A stretch of 64,000 nucleotides of DNA from Chryseobacterium viscerum (GCF_002899945.2 NZ_PPEG02000006.1:248001-312000), one strand, 5' to 3'; shown: positions 1 to 7,436, counted from the first letter of the stretch. The notes: a model not told the origin generated them from the letters alone. Numbers and translations are program-made.

Positions 1-174
1 ATCATCGTAATACTTTACGGTTTTCGTAACCTCCTCTATGGGTTTATCTACATTGAAAAACGAGGAGAACAGCTCAACTCTTTTTGCTTTAAATTCAGGA
101 TGAGATTTGATTAAGGTGAGCCACAGGTCAAAAGAAAAATGACAGTGGTTATGGATGTCGATATCTGTTTTCAA
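1..174 (-). CDS. HAD-like hydrolase, N-terminal part (runs off window)
   Basis: The 58 visible codons start at a TTG; an in-frame TAA lies three codons upstream and no ATG is available. The N-terminus has HNHCHFSFDLWLTLIKSHPE. The segment FDLWLTL resembles HAD motif I (usually FDxDxTL), where the first Asp is the nucleophile, although the second Asp is replaced. This suggests a HAD-superfamily phosphohydrolase or a relative with a changed active site. The rest of the gene is outside the window, so the family call rests on one motif. Substrate unknown. Confidence 0.45.
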   Translation of the reverse strand, partial: MKTDIDIHNHCHFSFDLWLTLIKSHPEFKAKRVELFSSFFNVDKPIEEVTKTVKYYDD

Positions 175-408
175 TAGGTTTTAAGTTAAAAGTTTTATTT
201 AGCTTTCTTGAAAAAGATTTAATTTTTTTTAATCATCAACAAGTGTTTAAATACTATTCTTCCCAAAGATAAAATTTTTATCATAAATGCATTACGTTCG
301 TTCTGTGTTTTAAGATATTTTTATGAAAATTGACGAATTTCACAGACTCTCAGAAGATGATTGATGAACCGTTTAATTTCCGTTCACAAAAAATAGTTGC
401 AAAAATTC

Positions 409-438
409 TTTGGAAATCAAAAAAAAATTATAATTTCG
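409..438 (+). promoter_or_regulatory. Bacteroidota-type promoter of the leader ORF/EF-G-like gene
   Basis: TTTG at 409-412 and TAATTTCG at 431-438 (consensus TAnnTTTG) are separated by 18 bp, as expected for the -33/-7 promoter of this phylum. The start would lie near 444, giving a leader of about 15 nt before the small ORF at 459. Positions 175-408 show no gene I can support. Confidence 0.5.
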
Positions 439-458
439 CAACCGATTAACAATCAACA

Positions 459-545
459 ATGTCAACAAAAATGATAAATATTATAACTTTAAGCAATCCT
501 GTCAGAGCTGTGTTCTTTGGCAGCACTGAATATTTATCTGAATAG
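459..545 (+). CDS. 28-aa leader peptide upstream of EF-G-like gene
   Basis: ATG at 459 opens a 28-codon frame ending in TAG. The peptide contains ITLSNPVRAVFFG followed by STEYLSE. It sits between a good promoter and an intrinsic terminator at 580-608, and the next gene encodes a translational GTPase. This order (promoter, short ORF, terminator, ribosome-related gene) is typical of ribosome-mediated attenuation, in which a drug-stalled or slowed ribosome on the leader changes RNA folding. I see the arrangement directly; the regulatory role is inferred. It could instead be a chance ORF, but its placement argues against that. Confidence 0.5.
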   Translation: MSTKMINIITLSNPVRAVFFGSTEYLSE

Positions 546-579
546 TTCTATAGATCTTTTATACCCAAAAATATATTGA

Positions 580-608
580 AGACCTATCTATTCGGATAGG
601 TCTTTTTT
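580..608 (+). terminator. Intrinsic terminator in the leader of the EF-G-like gene
   Basis: A 9-bp stem AGACCTATC/GATAGGTCT with a 6-nt loop is followed by T6. It lies 34 nt after the leader ORF stop and about 190 nt before the EF-G-like start, so it can act as an attenuator. Confidence 0.75.
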
Positions 609-799
609 GCTGCCCTATTTTCAGACTTTAACAATTCAAACAACTTCTGTTATTTGTTAAGATCTCTGAAAATTTTTCTCAACTCAAAATACAAAAAATG
701 TTTTACCGGTTTTATCAAGCTGGGGTGTATTTTGTGTTCATTATTTTCAGAACCTTTTCAAAATACAGATCTAAAAATCAACAATTTAAATCAAACAAA

Positions 800-2866
800 A
801 TGAAATATAACACACGAAATATAGGGATCATAGCACATGTAGATGCAGGAAAAACAACGTTATCGGAAAGACTTCTGTATTACACGGGACTCATTCATAA
901 AATCGGTAATGTAGATGATGGAAATACCACCATGGACAAGGATATCCAGGAAAGAAGCCGAGGGATTACCATTTCTTCAGCTGCTGTTTCAACGCAATGG
1001 AAAAAAGATCATAAAGTGTATAATATCAACATTATTGATACTCCCGGACACATTGATTTCGCAGTGGAAGTAGAACGTTCTCTAAGGGTTCTGGACAGTG
1101 TTGTCGCAGTTTTCTGTGCTTCATCCGGTGTGCAACCGCAAACTGAAAATGTGTGGTACCAGGCTGAAAAACATGGCACTTCCAAAATATGTTTCATCAA
1201 TAAAATGGACAGAATTGGGGCAGATTTCTTTGCGGTTCTCCATGAGATAAAAACCAAGCTGAATGCTGTTCCTCTTGCTCTTCAGATTCCGATGGGCGCT
1301 GAAGTACATTTTGAAGGAGTCATTGATCTTATCAAAATGAAAGCATTATACTGGACCGATGAAACCGGGGAAACCATTGTTGAAAAGGAGATTCCGGCGG
1401 TATTCCGTACTGAAGCTGATGAATATAGAATGAAGTTACTGGAAACTCTGGCAGAATATGATGAGACTTTCTTTGACATTTTTATGGATACCGAAAATAC
1501 AGTCACCGTTGAAATGATCGTAGAAGCTATGCAAAGGGTCTGCAGATCCGGAGCAGCAGTTCCTGTTCTCTGTGGTTCTGCCTTTAAGAATAAGGGAATC
1601 CAACCTCTCCTTGATGCTGTGGTAACTTATCTTCCAGCTCCGGATCAGCTTGCTGACCTGCAGGGAAAAGATACTCAGACAGAAGAAGCAGTCATACTGG
1701 AAAGAAATGAAGCGGCTTCTTTTTCGGGGCTTGTTTTCAAAGTCGTGATTGATAAACATATGGGAAGACTGGCCATGCTTCGTGTCTATTCCGGAAAGAT
1801 AAAATCCGGCGATACAATACTGAATGTAAGAACGGGTGATAGTTTTAGGATTTCGAGAATTTTACAGATGCAGTCGGATAAAACATTATCAATGGATGAA
1901 GCTAAAGCGGGAGACATTGTTGCTTTAACGGGAATAAAGGATGCTAAAACCGGAGATTCTTTATCTTCTCCAGACAAGCCGATATTACTGGAAGCGATTA
2001 CGATCCCAACCCCTGTTATCAGGGTTGCTATTGAGCCGAAAACGAATGGTGATGAGAAGTCTTTTGGTTTGGTACTGGCTAAAATTCAGGAGGAGGATCC
2101 TTCTTTAGTTGTTGAGAGAGACAAACAGACCGGAGAGACTTTATTAAGTGGACTGGGAGAGCTTCATCTTGAGGTTACGTTGGAAAAAATCCGTCTGAAT
2201 CATGGTATTGAAATCAATCAGGGAAGACCTAAAGTTTCTTACCGCGAGATCTTAACGGGGACTACAATCCATAGAGAAAAGCTTTCCAAACAAAACGGAG
2301 GAAGCGGTCAGTTCGCTGATATCAGTTTTGAAATCGGACCAAGGAATGACAATGAATATGGACTGGAATTTGTCAATGTAATCAAAGGAGGTGTTATTCC
2401 AACTGAATTTATTCCTTCTGTTGAAAAAGGATTCAGAGAAGCTATGGAGCAAGGTCCATTAAAAGGATATCCTCTGGAAAACATGAAGATTACCCTTCTG
2501 GATGGTTCTTTCCATGCTCAGGATTCTGCTGCATTTGATTTTGAAATTGCTGCCAGAGAGGGATTCAAAGCTGCTGCCAGAGGATGTAGTCCAAAATTGA
2601 TGGAGCCTGTCATGCAGATAGAGATTCAAAGTATTGAGGAATACACGGGGGCTGTCACTGCGGATATCAACAGAAGAAGAGGAATCATCACTTCTATTGA
2701 TGAAAGATCAGGAAGAAAGATTTTTGCAGCGGAAGTTCCGTTAGCTTCAACTTTCGGGTATATTTCCGATCTGAGAACGCTGACAAGCGGGCGAGCTTCC
2801 ATCAGCATGAAATTGTCGCACTATGCTTTAGTGCCTGATTTTATCGCGAATACATTAATAACCTAA
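800..2866 (+). CDS. fusA2: EF-G-like translational GTPase (second-copy type)
   Basis: I chose the ATG at 800 (688 aa) because MKYNTRNIGIIAHVDAGKTT is where the family begins; an in-frame ATG at 698 only adds an odd 34-residue extension. Visible motifs are G1 AHVDAGKTT, the switch region RGITI, G3 DTPGH and G4 NKMD. Domains II-V follow, including SGLGELHLEV and GSGQFADISFEIGP. EF-G moves tRNA and mRNA through the ribosome using GTP. The upstream leader ORF and terminator suggest conditional expression, so this is more likely an accessory EF-G or ribosome-protection type factor than the housekeeping str-operon copy; no rpsL, rpsG or tuf genes are nearby. Resistance and starvation roles are both open. 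A strong terminator follows. Confidence 0.85.
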   Translation: MKYNTRNIGIIAHVDAGKTTLSERLLYYTGLIHKIGNVDDGNTTMDKDIQERSRGITISSAAVSTQWKKDHKVYNINIIDTPGHIDFAVEVERSLRVLDSVVAVFCASSGVQPQTENVWYQAEKHGTSKICFINKMDRIGADFFAVLHEIKTKLNAVPLALQIPMGAEVHFEGVIDLIKMKALYWTDETGETIVEKEIPAVFRTEADEYRMKLLETLAEYDETFFDIFMDTENTVTVEMIVEAMQRVCRSGAAVPVLCGSAFKNKGIQPLLDAVVTYLPAPDQLADLQGKDTQTEEAVILERNEAASFSGLVFKVVIDKHMGRLAMLRVYSGKIKSGDTILNVRTGDSFRISRILQMQSDKTLSMDEAKAGDIVALTGIKDAKTGDSLSSPDKPILLEAITIPTPVIRVAIEPKTNGDEKSFGLVLAKIQEEDPSLVVERDKQTGETLLSGLGELHLEVTLEKIRLNHGIEINQGRPKVSYREILTGTTIHREKLSKQNGGSGQFADISFEIGPRNDNEYGLEFVNVIKGGVIPTEFIPSVEKGFREAMEQGPLKGYPLENMKITLLDGSFHAQDSAAFDFEIAAREGFKAAARGCSPKLMEPVMQIEIQSIEEYTGAVTADINRRRGIITSIDERSGRKIFAAEVPLASTFGYISDLRTLTSGRASISMKLSHYALVPDFIANTLIT

Positions 2867-2871
2867 ACAAG

Positions 2872-2909
2872 CAAGGACTGTAGATTTATCTTACAGTCCT
2901 TGTCTTGTT
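2872..2909. terminator. Terminator between EF-G-like and SulP genes
   Basis: The 11-bp perfect stem CAAGGACTGTA/TACAGTCCTTG with a 9-nt loop lies just after the EF-G-like stop and is followed by a T-rich tract. It can also serve the convergent SulP gene. Confidence 0.85.
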
Positions 2910-2965
2910 ATTTATATTTTTTAATTGATAATTGATAATTGAAACAAAATTCAATTTTGATTTCT

Positions 2966-4504
2966 TTATTTTTCCGGAATTACCTTATAAGTAGGGTCTT
3001 CTTCAATATTAATTTCAACTACCGCTTCAGCATTTTTCAATATTTTTCGGCAGTCCTCGCTGAGATGTCGTAAGTGTAGTGTTTTATTTTGTTCTTTATA
3101 TCGTTTCGATAACTTGTCTAAGGCATCTATTGCACTCATATCCACAATACGGCTTTCTTTAAAATCAACAACCACCTGATCCGGATCGTTCGCAGGATCA
3201 AATTTATCTGTAAATGCTGTCGCTGAACCAAAAAACAGAGGTCCATATATTTCGTAATGCTTCACTCCATTCTCATCAATATGTTTTCTTGCTCTGATTC
3301 TTTTAGCATTATCCCATGCAAAAACCAATGCTGAGATGATAACCCCAACCAAAACCGCCAGCGCCAGGTTATGTAAAATAACGGTAATCAATGCTACCGT
3401 AACTCCAACAAAAATATCGGACTTCGGCATTTTATTAACAATCCTGATTGACACCCACTGAAATGTACTGATGGCTACCATCATCATTACTCCTACCAAA
3501 GCCGCCATAGGAATTTTCTCTATCACAGGAGCTCCAAAAAGAATAATGATCAAAATCAGCAGAGAAGCTATAATCCCCGAAAGTCTCGCTCTGGAGCCTG
3601 CATTAAGGTTTACCAGTGTTTGTGCTACCATTGCACAGCCCCCCATTCCACCAAAGAAACCATTGGTAATATTCGCCAATCCCTGAGCTACAGATTCTTT
3701 ATTGGTGTTTCCTTTGGTATTGGTAATTTCATCTACCATTGATAAAGTAAGAAGAGATTCTATAAGACCTACTCCTGCCATAATTAAGGCATATGGAAAT
3801 ATTATCTGTAGGGTTTCCAGAGAAAAGGGAACCTTTGGAATGTGGAAACTGGGAAGGTTTCCACTGATATGAGCGATGTCTGCTACCGTTTTTGTTGGAA
3901 TATTAAATCCAAGAGCTATGGCGAAGACCACAATAATCGCTACTAAAGAGGCCGGGACTATTTTTGTTATTTTTGGGAAAAAGTAGACTACGGCGATTGT
4001 CAGGGCTGTTAAACCAGCCATTATATATAAAGACATTCCCTGCAGCCAGCTTACAGCTCCACTGTTGTCTGTAATTTTGAACTGTTCGATCTGTGCCATA
4101 AAAATAATAATGGCCAATCCGTTCAGGAATCCGTACATAACGGGCTGTGGAATCAATCTTACAAATTTCCCCAGTTTAAAGATTCCCACCAACATCTGAA
4201 GTATTCCGGCTAATGCTACTGTGGCAAAAAGATATTCTATTCCGTGAGACTGTATCAAAGCAATCAAGACCACGATGGTTGCTCCTGCCCCACCGGAAAC
4301 CATTCCCGGGCGTCCTCCCAAAACAGCTGTTACCAATCCCATCATAAAAGCGGCATAAAGCCCTGTGAGCGGAGACAAACCGGCAAGAATCGCAAATGAA
4401 AGAGATTCAGGAATCATTGTCATGGCTACTGTAAAGCCAGCCAGCAGTTCATTTTTGTAATTGATTTTCTTCGAAAAGTCAAATAAGCTTATGGTATTCT
4501 TCAT
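2966..4504 (-). CDS. SulP-family anion transporter with STAS domain
   Basis: The 512-aa protein starts MKNTISLFDFSKKINYKNELLAGFTVAMT. Residues from about 20 to 400 contain ten or more hydrophobic membrane segments with the SulP signatures IPESLSFA and GGMGGCAMVAQT. The last 100 residues form a STAS domain (VVVDFKESRIVDMSAIDALDKL). SulP proteins move sulfate, bicarbonate or other anions across the inner membrane, commonly by Na+ symport or exchange; the substrate cannot be read from sequence. The gene stands alone. Its promoter lies only a few bases upstream of the ATG, so the mRNA is nearly leaderless. Confidence 0.9.
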   Translation of the reverse strand: MKNTISLFDFSKKINYKNELLAGFTVAMTMIPESLSFAILAGLSPLTGLYAAFMMGLVTAVLGGRPGMVSGGAGATIVVLIALIQSHGIEYLFATVALAGILQMLVGIFKLGKFVRLIPQPVMYGFLNGLAIIIFMAQIEQFKITDNSGAVSWLQGMSLYIMAGLTALTIAVVYFFPKITKIVPASLVAIIVVFAIALGFNIPTKTVADIAHISGNLPSFHIPKVPFSLETLQIIFPYALIMAGVGLIESLLTLSMVDEITNTKGNTNKESVAQGLANITNGFFGGMGGCAMVAQTLVNLNAGSRARLSGIIASLLILIIILFGAPVIEKIPMAALVGVMMMVAISTFQWVSIRIVNKMPKSDIFVGVTVALITVILHNLALAVLVGVIISALVFAWDNAKRIRARKHIDENGVKHYEIYGPLFFGSATAFTDKFDPANDPDQVVVDFKESRIVDMSAIDALDKLSKRYKEQNKTLHLRHLSEDCRKILKNAEAVVEINIEEDPTYKVIPEK

Positions 4505-4511
4505 TGATTGG

Positions 4512-4542
4512 CAAAGGTATGGACTGTCCCGATGGTATACAA
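4512..4542 (-). promoter_or_regulatory. Promoter of SulP gene
   Basis: On the minus strand TTG (4542-4540) and TACCTTTG (4519-4512) are separated by 20 bp and match the Bacteroidota -33/-7 pattern. The -7 box ends 8 bp from the ATG. Confidence 0.65.
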
Positions 4543-5127
4543 TTTTTTCTTTTTATCATTTTTTATGGGTAAGCTTTTCCCTTTAAATAATTCACACATT
4601 AAATCTTATAATATGTTAATTTTAATTAAAATCAATAGATAAAGCATGATTTTTATATTTCCGGTTGTTTTTACTTCTTATTTTTGTTTACATTTGAAAG
4701 CGAATAAGCAATTATTTGGTACTAATTAAAAATTCAACGCGGGAAAAGCTGTTTATCAATCTATCTACAGCTTTAACTCATAGAATTATATAAAAATCTT
4801 AATAGGTTATATATTATTTCACACAAATGGCAGGAAAAAGAAGTTTGAAAGAGAAGAAGAAGAATCCATTGAAAATAAAGAATATATCCCAAGTACATTA
4901 AGGTGCTCCCTACTCACCTTTTTTAAAGTTATTTGGTAAGTCACAAATCCGTTTTTTAAGGTTAAAAATCTTATTAAACGCATTTGCCTATTCTTAAATC
5001 ATAATTTCTATTTTTTATCAATTTCAAATTAAAGTGAATTATTTTCCACTCTATACAATAATATATATTGCCTATTATCGTTTTTTTAATACATAAGTTA
5101 AAACAAAAGAATAATATTCAATAAACA
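4543..5127. other. Intergenic region with one doubtful 24-aa ORF
   Basis: This stretch of about 585 bp is very AT-rich. The only frame worth noting is 4827-4901 on the plus strand (MAGKRSLKEKKKN..., 24 aa, lysine-rich). It has no recognisable promoter, terminator or relative, so I do not list it as a gene. Nothing else is seen. Confidence 0.3.
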
Positions 5128-5556
5128 ATGTTATATAAAGAAATCCATATTGGAAAGTTTATTAAGGAGAGGGTTGATGAAAGTGAAATAACAATAGAGA
5201 GAATCTGCAAATTTTTAGGCAAAGACGAAGGAACTATCGAAATGATGTATGTCAGCAGATCGATGGATACAGATCTTCTTCTAAGATGGAGCAAATTATT
5301 AGAATATGATTTCTTCAGGCTCTACAGCTCACATTTGATTTTATATGCACCCCCTTCTGCCATCAACAAAAACCAGCAGAAGTCTGAAAAAACGCCTTAT
5401 TTCAGGAAAAACATTTACACCCAGGAAATCAAAGACTTTATTATGAAAAGAATTCTTTCCGGTGAGATGACGCAAAGCGAAGTCATTAAAGAATATTCTA
5501 TTCCGAAAAGTACTCTTCACAGATGGCTTCAGAAGAGTGATAATGCCAACGGATAA
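5128..5556 (+). CDS. Small two-part helix-turn-helix protein
   Basis: The 142-aa protein has a helical N-terminal part (IGKFIKERVDESEITIERICKF) resembling an XRE-type HTH. A basic linker follows, then a C-terminal HTH (about 95-138) of the transposase/psq type: GEMTQSEVIKEYSIPKSTLHRW. It is followed after 12 bp by another HTH protein. No catalytic DDE domain or terminal repeats are seen, so it is not an active insertion sequence by itself. I recall similar small HTH proteins as common in Chryseobacterium, where they are often labelled transposase. DNA binding is likely; target and role are unknown. Confidence 0.7.
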   Translation: MLYKEIHIGKFIKERVDESEITIERICKFLGKDEGTIEMMYVSRSMDTDLLLRWSKLLEYDFFRLYSSHLILYAPPSAINKNQQKSEKTPYFRKNIYTQEIKDFIMKRILSGEMTQSEVIKEYSIPKSTLHRWLQKSDNANG

Positions 5557-5568
5557 ACAGATAAAGAC

Positions 5569-5907
5569 ATGCGCCCCAATTACAAAAAAATCTATCAGGA
5601 TATGCTCAGAATAGAACATCCTGAAAAGCTGAAGGATCCGAAAATCAAAGAACTTCTTGAGAAGCTCCATAGCAGTGAGGATGTTCTTAAGTTTAATGAT
5701 AAACTTTTCAAACAATCCAGTGAAAACCAAAAGCTAAAAACCTATGACAGGCAGACTATGCTGAAATTGCTGCAATATCAGAAAAAGCATGGTCATTCTA
5801 CCAGTTATATGTCGAGAAAATATAAAATAAGCAGAACGACTCTTGCCAAATGGAAGATGATGTTTGAGGGAGAGCTGGAAGAGACCATGAAAAATGCCGG
5901 TAAATAA
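5569..5907 (+). CDS. Small helix-turn-helix protein, partner of the upstream HTH gene
   Basis: The 112-aa basic protein (MRPNYKKIYQDMLRIEHPEKL) ends in an HTH-like segment, HSTSYMSRKYKISRTTLAKW (about 76-95), similar in style to the C-terminus of the preceding gene. The two genes are 12 bp apart and form an operon. Its stop codon lies inside a bidirectional terminator that also closes the convergent Y-RNA unit. Function unknown; probably DNA-binding. Confidence 0.65.
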   Translation: MRPNYKKIYQDMLRIEHPEKLKDPKIKELLEKLHSSEDVLKFNDKLFKQSSENQKLKTYDRQTMLKLLQYQKKHGHSTSYMSRKYKISRTTLAKWKMMFEGELEETMKNAGK

Positions 5908-5922
5908 TCTACCGGCATTTTT
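5890..5922. terminator. Bidirectional terminator between HTH operon and Y-RNA array
   Basis: Arms AAAAATGCCGGTA and TACCGGCATTTTT surround a 7-nt loop, giving a T-run in both directions. The hairpin contains the stop codon of the HTH gene and lies directly downstream of the last Y RNA on the minus strand. Confidence 0.85.
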
Positions 5923-6055
5923 ATAAAGGTAATAATAAGGAAAAAAACGGGCTTCCGTTTGCCGGAGTCGAACCGGATAGCCTTGCCGGAGTGACCGACT
6001 TCGCTATTCCTCCCATAATTGTGTTACGATGAATTTTTTCCTAACGACACTTCAT
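5923..6055 (-). ncRNA. Y RNA, last unit of array (divergent effector module)
   Basis: The 5' strand AUGAAG-U-GU-CG pairs with the 3' strand AC-CUUUAU, and GGAAAAAA pairs with UUUUUUCC; this is the same stem plan as in the other units, including the bulged U. The distal module has a T-arm CCGG-UUCGACU-CCGG and an AUAGC/GCUAU stem enclosing GUCGG/CCGGC, so its tRNA-like part differs from the other long units. The single-stranded box after the stem reads AUCG instead of UACUUCG. It ends at the shared terminator. Confidence 0.6.
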
Positions 6056-6183
6056 AATATGAATATAAAGAAGCTGAAAATGGGAAGAAGGAAGGTATTA
6101 AAGTCTGAAAATCATCTGACTTTATAGAAAATTATGATACAAAGATCCTTCCAACGTCCCAATTTCAGCTTCTCGTTGTATGA

Positions 6184-6336
6184 AAACAAGGCGACAGGCG
6201 AATAATGTAGTCGTGCTCTAACCAACTGAGCTACTCTTCCTATATCAATCGTGTTTTTTTACTGTGGAAGAGACGGGATTCGAACCCGTGACCCCGTCGT
6301 GATGAGCGAAGTAACATTTTTCTACGGCACTTGTTT
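6184..6336 (-). ncRNA. YrlA-type Y RNA with tRNA-mimic module (third long unit)
   Basis: The closing stem is AAACAAG/CUUGUUU, bulged U, GC/GC, internal loop, then AAAAAUGU/ACAUUAUU (7 of 8 paired), followed by the conserved UACUUCG. The tRNA-like part has T-arm ACGGG-UUCGAAU-CCCGU, a 7-bp acceptor-like helix CUCUUCC/GGAAGAG closed by a 25-nt loop, D-arm GCUC/GAGC, and a weak anticodon-like stem (CGAC/GACG, one mismatch). The T half precedes the D half, the opposite of a normal tRNA. Confidence 0.8.
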
Positions 6337-6351
6337 ATTTTTTTTTAAATA

Positions 6352-6453
6352 AAAAGAGGCAAGATTCGAAAAGACTTATACAAGATCACTTCCGTGACCT
6401 TCTGGAGTCGAACCAAATTAAACCGAAGTAGGCCTTTTCTACGGCACTCTTTT
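6352..6453 (-). ncRNA. Short Y RNA with T-arm and GNRA hairpin
   Basis: The closing stem is AAAAGAG/CUCUUUU, bulged U, GC/GC, then GAAAAG/CUUUUC, followed by CUACUUCGG. The distal part has only a T-arm, UUUGG-UUCGACU-CCAGA, and a hairpin AAGGUCAC-GGAA-GUGAUCUU capped by a GNRA tetraloop. There is no D-arm. It begins 5 nt after the preceding long Y RNA and is a paralog of 6965-7070, differing by compensatory changes. Confidence 0.75.
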
Positions 6454-6458
6454 GTACA

Positions 6459-6600
6459 ATCAAGGTAAAATTCTCAGAATCTTCCGTGCATTTGCTCTAC
6501 CTGCTGAGCTACTTCTCCTTTTCGAGGGAAAAGGCAGGATTCGAACCTGCGACCCAATGTTTATTCAATCTCGAAGTATGATTCTAAAACGACACTTGAT
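6459..6600 (-). ncRNA. YrlA-type Y RNA with tRNA-mimic module (second long unit)
   Basis: The closing stem is AUCAAG/CUUGAU, bulged U, GU/AC, internal loop, then AGAAUC/GAUUCU, followed by AUACUUCG. The tRNA-like module has T-arm GCAGG-UUCGAAU-CCUGC, acceptor-like helix CUUUUCC/GGAGAAG with an 8-nt loop, D-arm GCUC/GAGC and an anticodon-like stem AAUG/CAUU preceded by the variable-loop-like GGGUC. Its promoter (6634-6669) has the shared Ro/Y element, with a predicted start about 28 nt upstream. Confidence 0.85.
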
Positions 6601-6633
6601 TTTAATTATTCATAGTTATTAGTTTTCTTTTTA

Positions 6634-6669
6634 CAAAATTACATAGCTACTGCGCAATCTATTTACGTA
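6634..6669 (-). promoter_or_regulatory. Ro/Y-regulon promoter, copy 1 (drives four Y RNAs)
   Basis: The 19-bp element at 6651-6669 reads TACGTAAATAGATTGCGCA on the minus strand. Nine bases downstream is a -7 box TAATTTTG (6641-6634). The same element and 9-bp spacing recur at 7518, 8249, 11504 and 41968. It lies 34 bp upstream of the Y RNA at 6459-6600. Confidence 0.75.
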
Positions 6670-6691
6670 ATATAATTTTTATTTACATATT

Positions 6692-6897
6692 TATTCGTTT
6701 TGCCTTGAAGCAAAAGAACCAAAAATTCAAGACCTGGAAACTCCAGCTAAAAATAACCCACACTCTCTAAAAATTCTAAAACTTGCGCGAATGTTATATT
6801 AGTTCTTCGTTTCAATTTCTGTGTCGCGCTTCAAACAATAGAATTTTCTTAACGTTCGTATAGCTTATTTTCTTAACGCCTCCATTTCCTATGTCAC
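6692..6897. repeat. ~205-bp direct repeat, copy 1
   Basis: Nearly the same sequence occurs at 8306-8508, including GCCTTGAAGCAAAAGAACC and TTTCTGTGTCGCGCTTCAAA. Both copies lie upstream of a Ro/Y promoter and a Y-type sequence, so the duplicated block is promoter plus upstream region. No ORF is seen in it. Confidence 0.85.
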
Positions 6898-6964
6898 ATT
6901 TCCATAGTTCTCGTCGCTGGAAATTTCGACTTCTATTTTTATTTTTCCATTGATGTGATTTTAA

Positions 6965-7070
6965 TAAAAGAGGCTAGATTCAAAAAGGTTTTTACAAGAT
7001 TACTTTCGTAATCTGTTTTGGAGTTGAACCAAATTATTCCGAAGTAAACCTTCTCTACGGCACTCTTTTA
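6965..7070 (-). ncRNA. Short Y RNA with T-arm and GAAA hairpin
   Basis: The closing stem is UAAAAGAG/CUCUUUUA, bulged U, GC/GC, then AGAAGGUUU/AAACCUUUU, followed by ACUUCGG. The distal part has T-arm UUUGG-UUCAACU-CCAAA and hairpin AGAUUAC-GAAA-GUAAUCU. Against 6352-6453 both distal helices keep pairing although bases changed. It starts 4 nt after the end of the long Y RNA at 7075-7213, so the two are probably cut from one transcript. Confidence 0.78.
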
Positions 7071-7074
7071 TATG

Positions 7075-7213
7075 ATCAGGGTAAAAATGGCGGAATCTTT
7101 CTGTCTCATCTGCTCCACCTGCTGAGCTACATTCCGTTTACAACAAGAATGACAGGAATCGAACCTGTGACCTGATGGCTAATTCGAAGTATGATTCCAA
7201 AACGACACCTGAT
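7075..7213 (-). ncRNA. YrlA-type Y RNA with tRNA-mimic module (first long unit)
   Basis: The closing stem is AUCAGG/CCUGAU, bulged U, GU/AC, internal loop, then GGAAUC/GAUUCC, followed by AUACUUCG. The tRNA-like module has T-arm ACAGG-UUCGAUU-CCUGU, acceptor-like CAUUC/GAAUG, D-arm GCUC/GAGC, anticodon-like stem GAUG/CAUC and variable-loop-like AGGUC. Compared with 6459-6600, at least four helices carry compensatory changes. It begins one base after the stop codon of the 73-aa gene. Confidence 0.85.
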
Positions 7214-7214
7214 T

Positions 7215-7436
7215 TTAATTTTTCCATTGGGTTCTTCTGTACTTCTTCCAGTTTCGCTGGAACTTTGTATACTTGGCGTTCACCACTTCAAAACCGTGTG
7301 GAAAACAGCGCGAACAACCCATTTCATCCCCGTACAAGATTCTGGAAATCTGTATACCGGAAATTTTCATTGGAAAGTCAATTAATCCATATTCATTGGA
7401 TCCGAATTTTTGTCTTACCGCTTTAATTTTTTTCAT
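7215..7436 (-). CDS. 73-aa basic protein encoded directly 5' of a Y RNA
   Basis: The protein begins MKKIKAVRQKFGSNEYGLIDF, contains MGCSRCFPHGFE with a CxxC pair, and ends in a lysine/arginine-rich tail. About a quarter of the residues are basic. The gene follows a Ro/Y-type promoter (7518-7553) by about 80 bp, and its stop is one base from the Y RNA at 7075-7213, so both should be on one transcript. I do not recognise the family. Its context and charge suggest an RNA-binding partner of the Ro/Y system; this is inference. It could be a chance ORF, but the promoter and clean spacing favour a gene. Confidence 0.6.
   Translation of the reverse strand: MKKIKAVRQKFGSNEYGLIDFPMKISGIQISRILYGDEMGCSRCFPHGFEVVNAKYTKFQRNWKKYRRTQWKN

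Noticed and set aside
698..799. 34-residue N-terminal extension of the EF-G-like protein
   Set aside because: EF-G proteins begin with the short stretch before NIGIIAHVDAGK; the extension looks random and the AAAATG at 800 is the better start.
4827..4901. 24-aa lysine-rich ORF
   Set aside because: No promoter, terminator or conservation evidence; AT-rich DNA of this kind often gives such frames.
5128..5907. An insertion sequence
   Set aside because: The two HTH proteins have no DDE/DDD domain and no inverted repeats or target duplications are seen.
6641..6669. Sigma-54 promoter reading of the Ro/Y element
   Set aside because: The -24 GG is absent and the TGC does not sit at the right distance; a TAnnTTTG -7 box follows instead, which fits the primary sigma factor plus an activator.
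6000..7213. Ordinary tRNA genes (T-arm and D-arm motifs) in this region
   Set aside because: The halves are in reverse order and enclosed by Ro-type stems; they are Y-RNA modules, not tRNAs.
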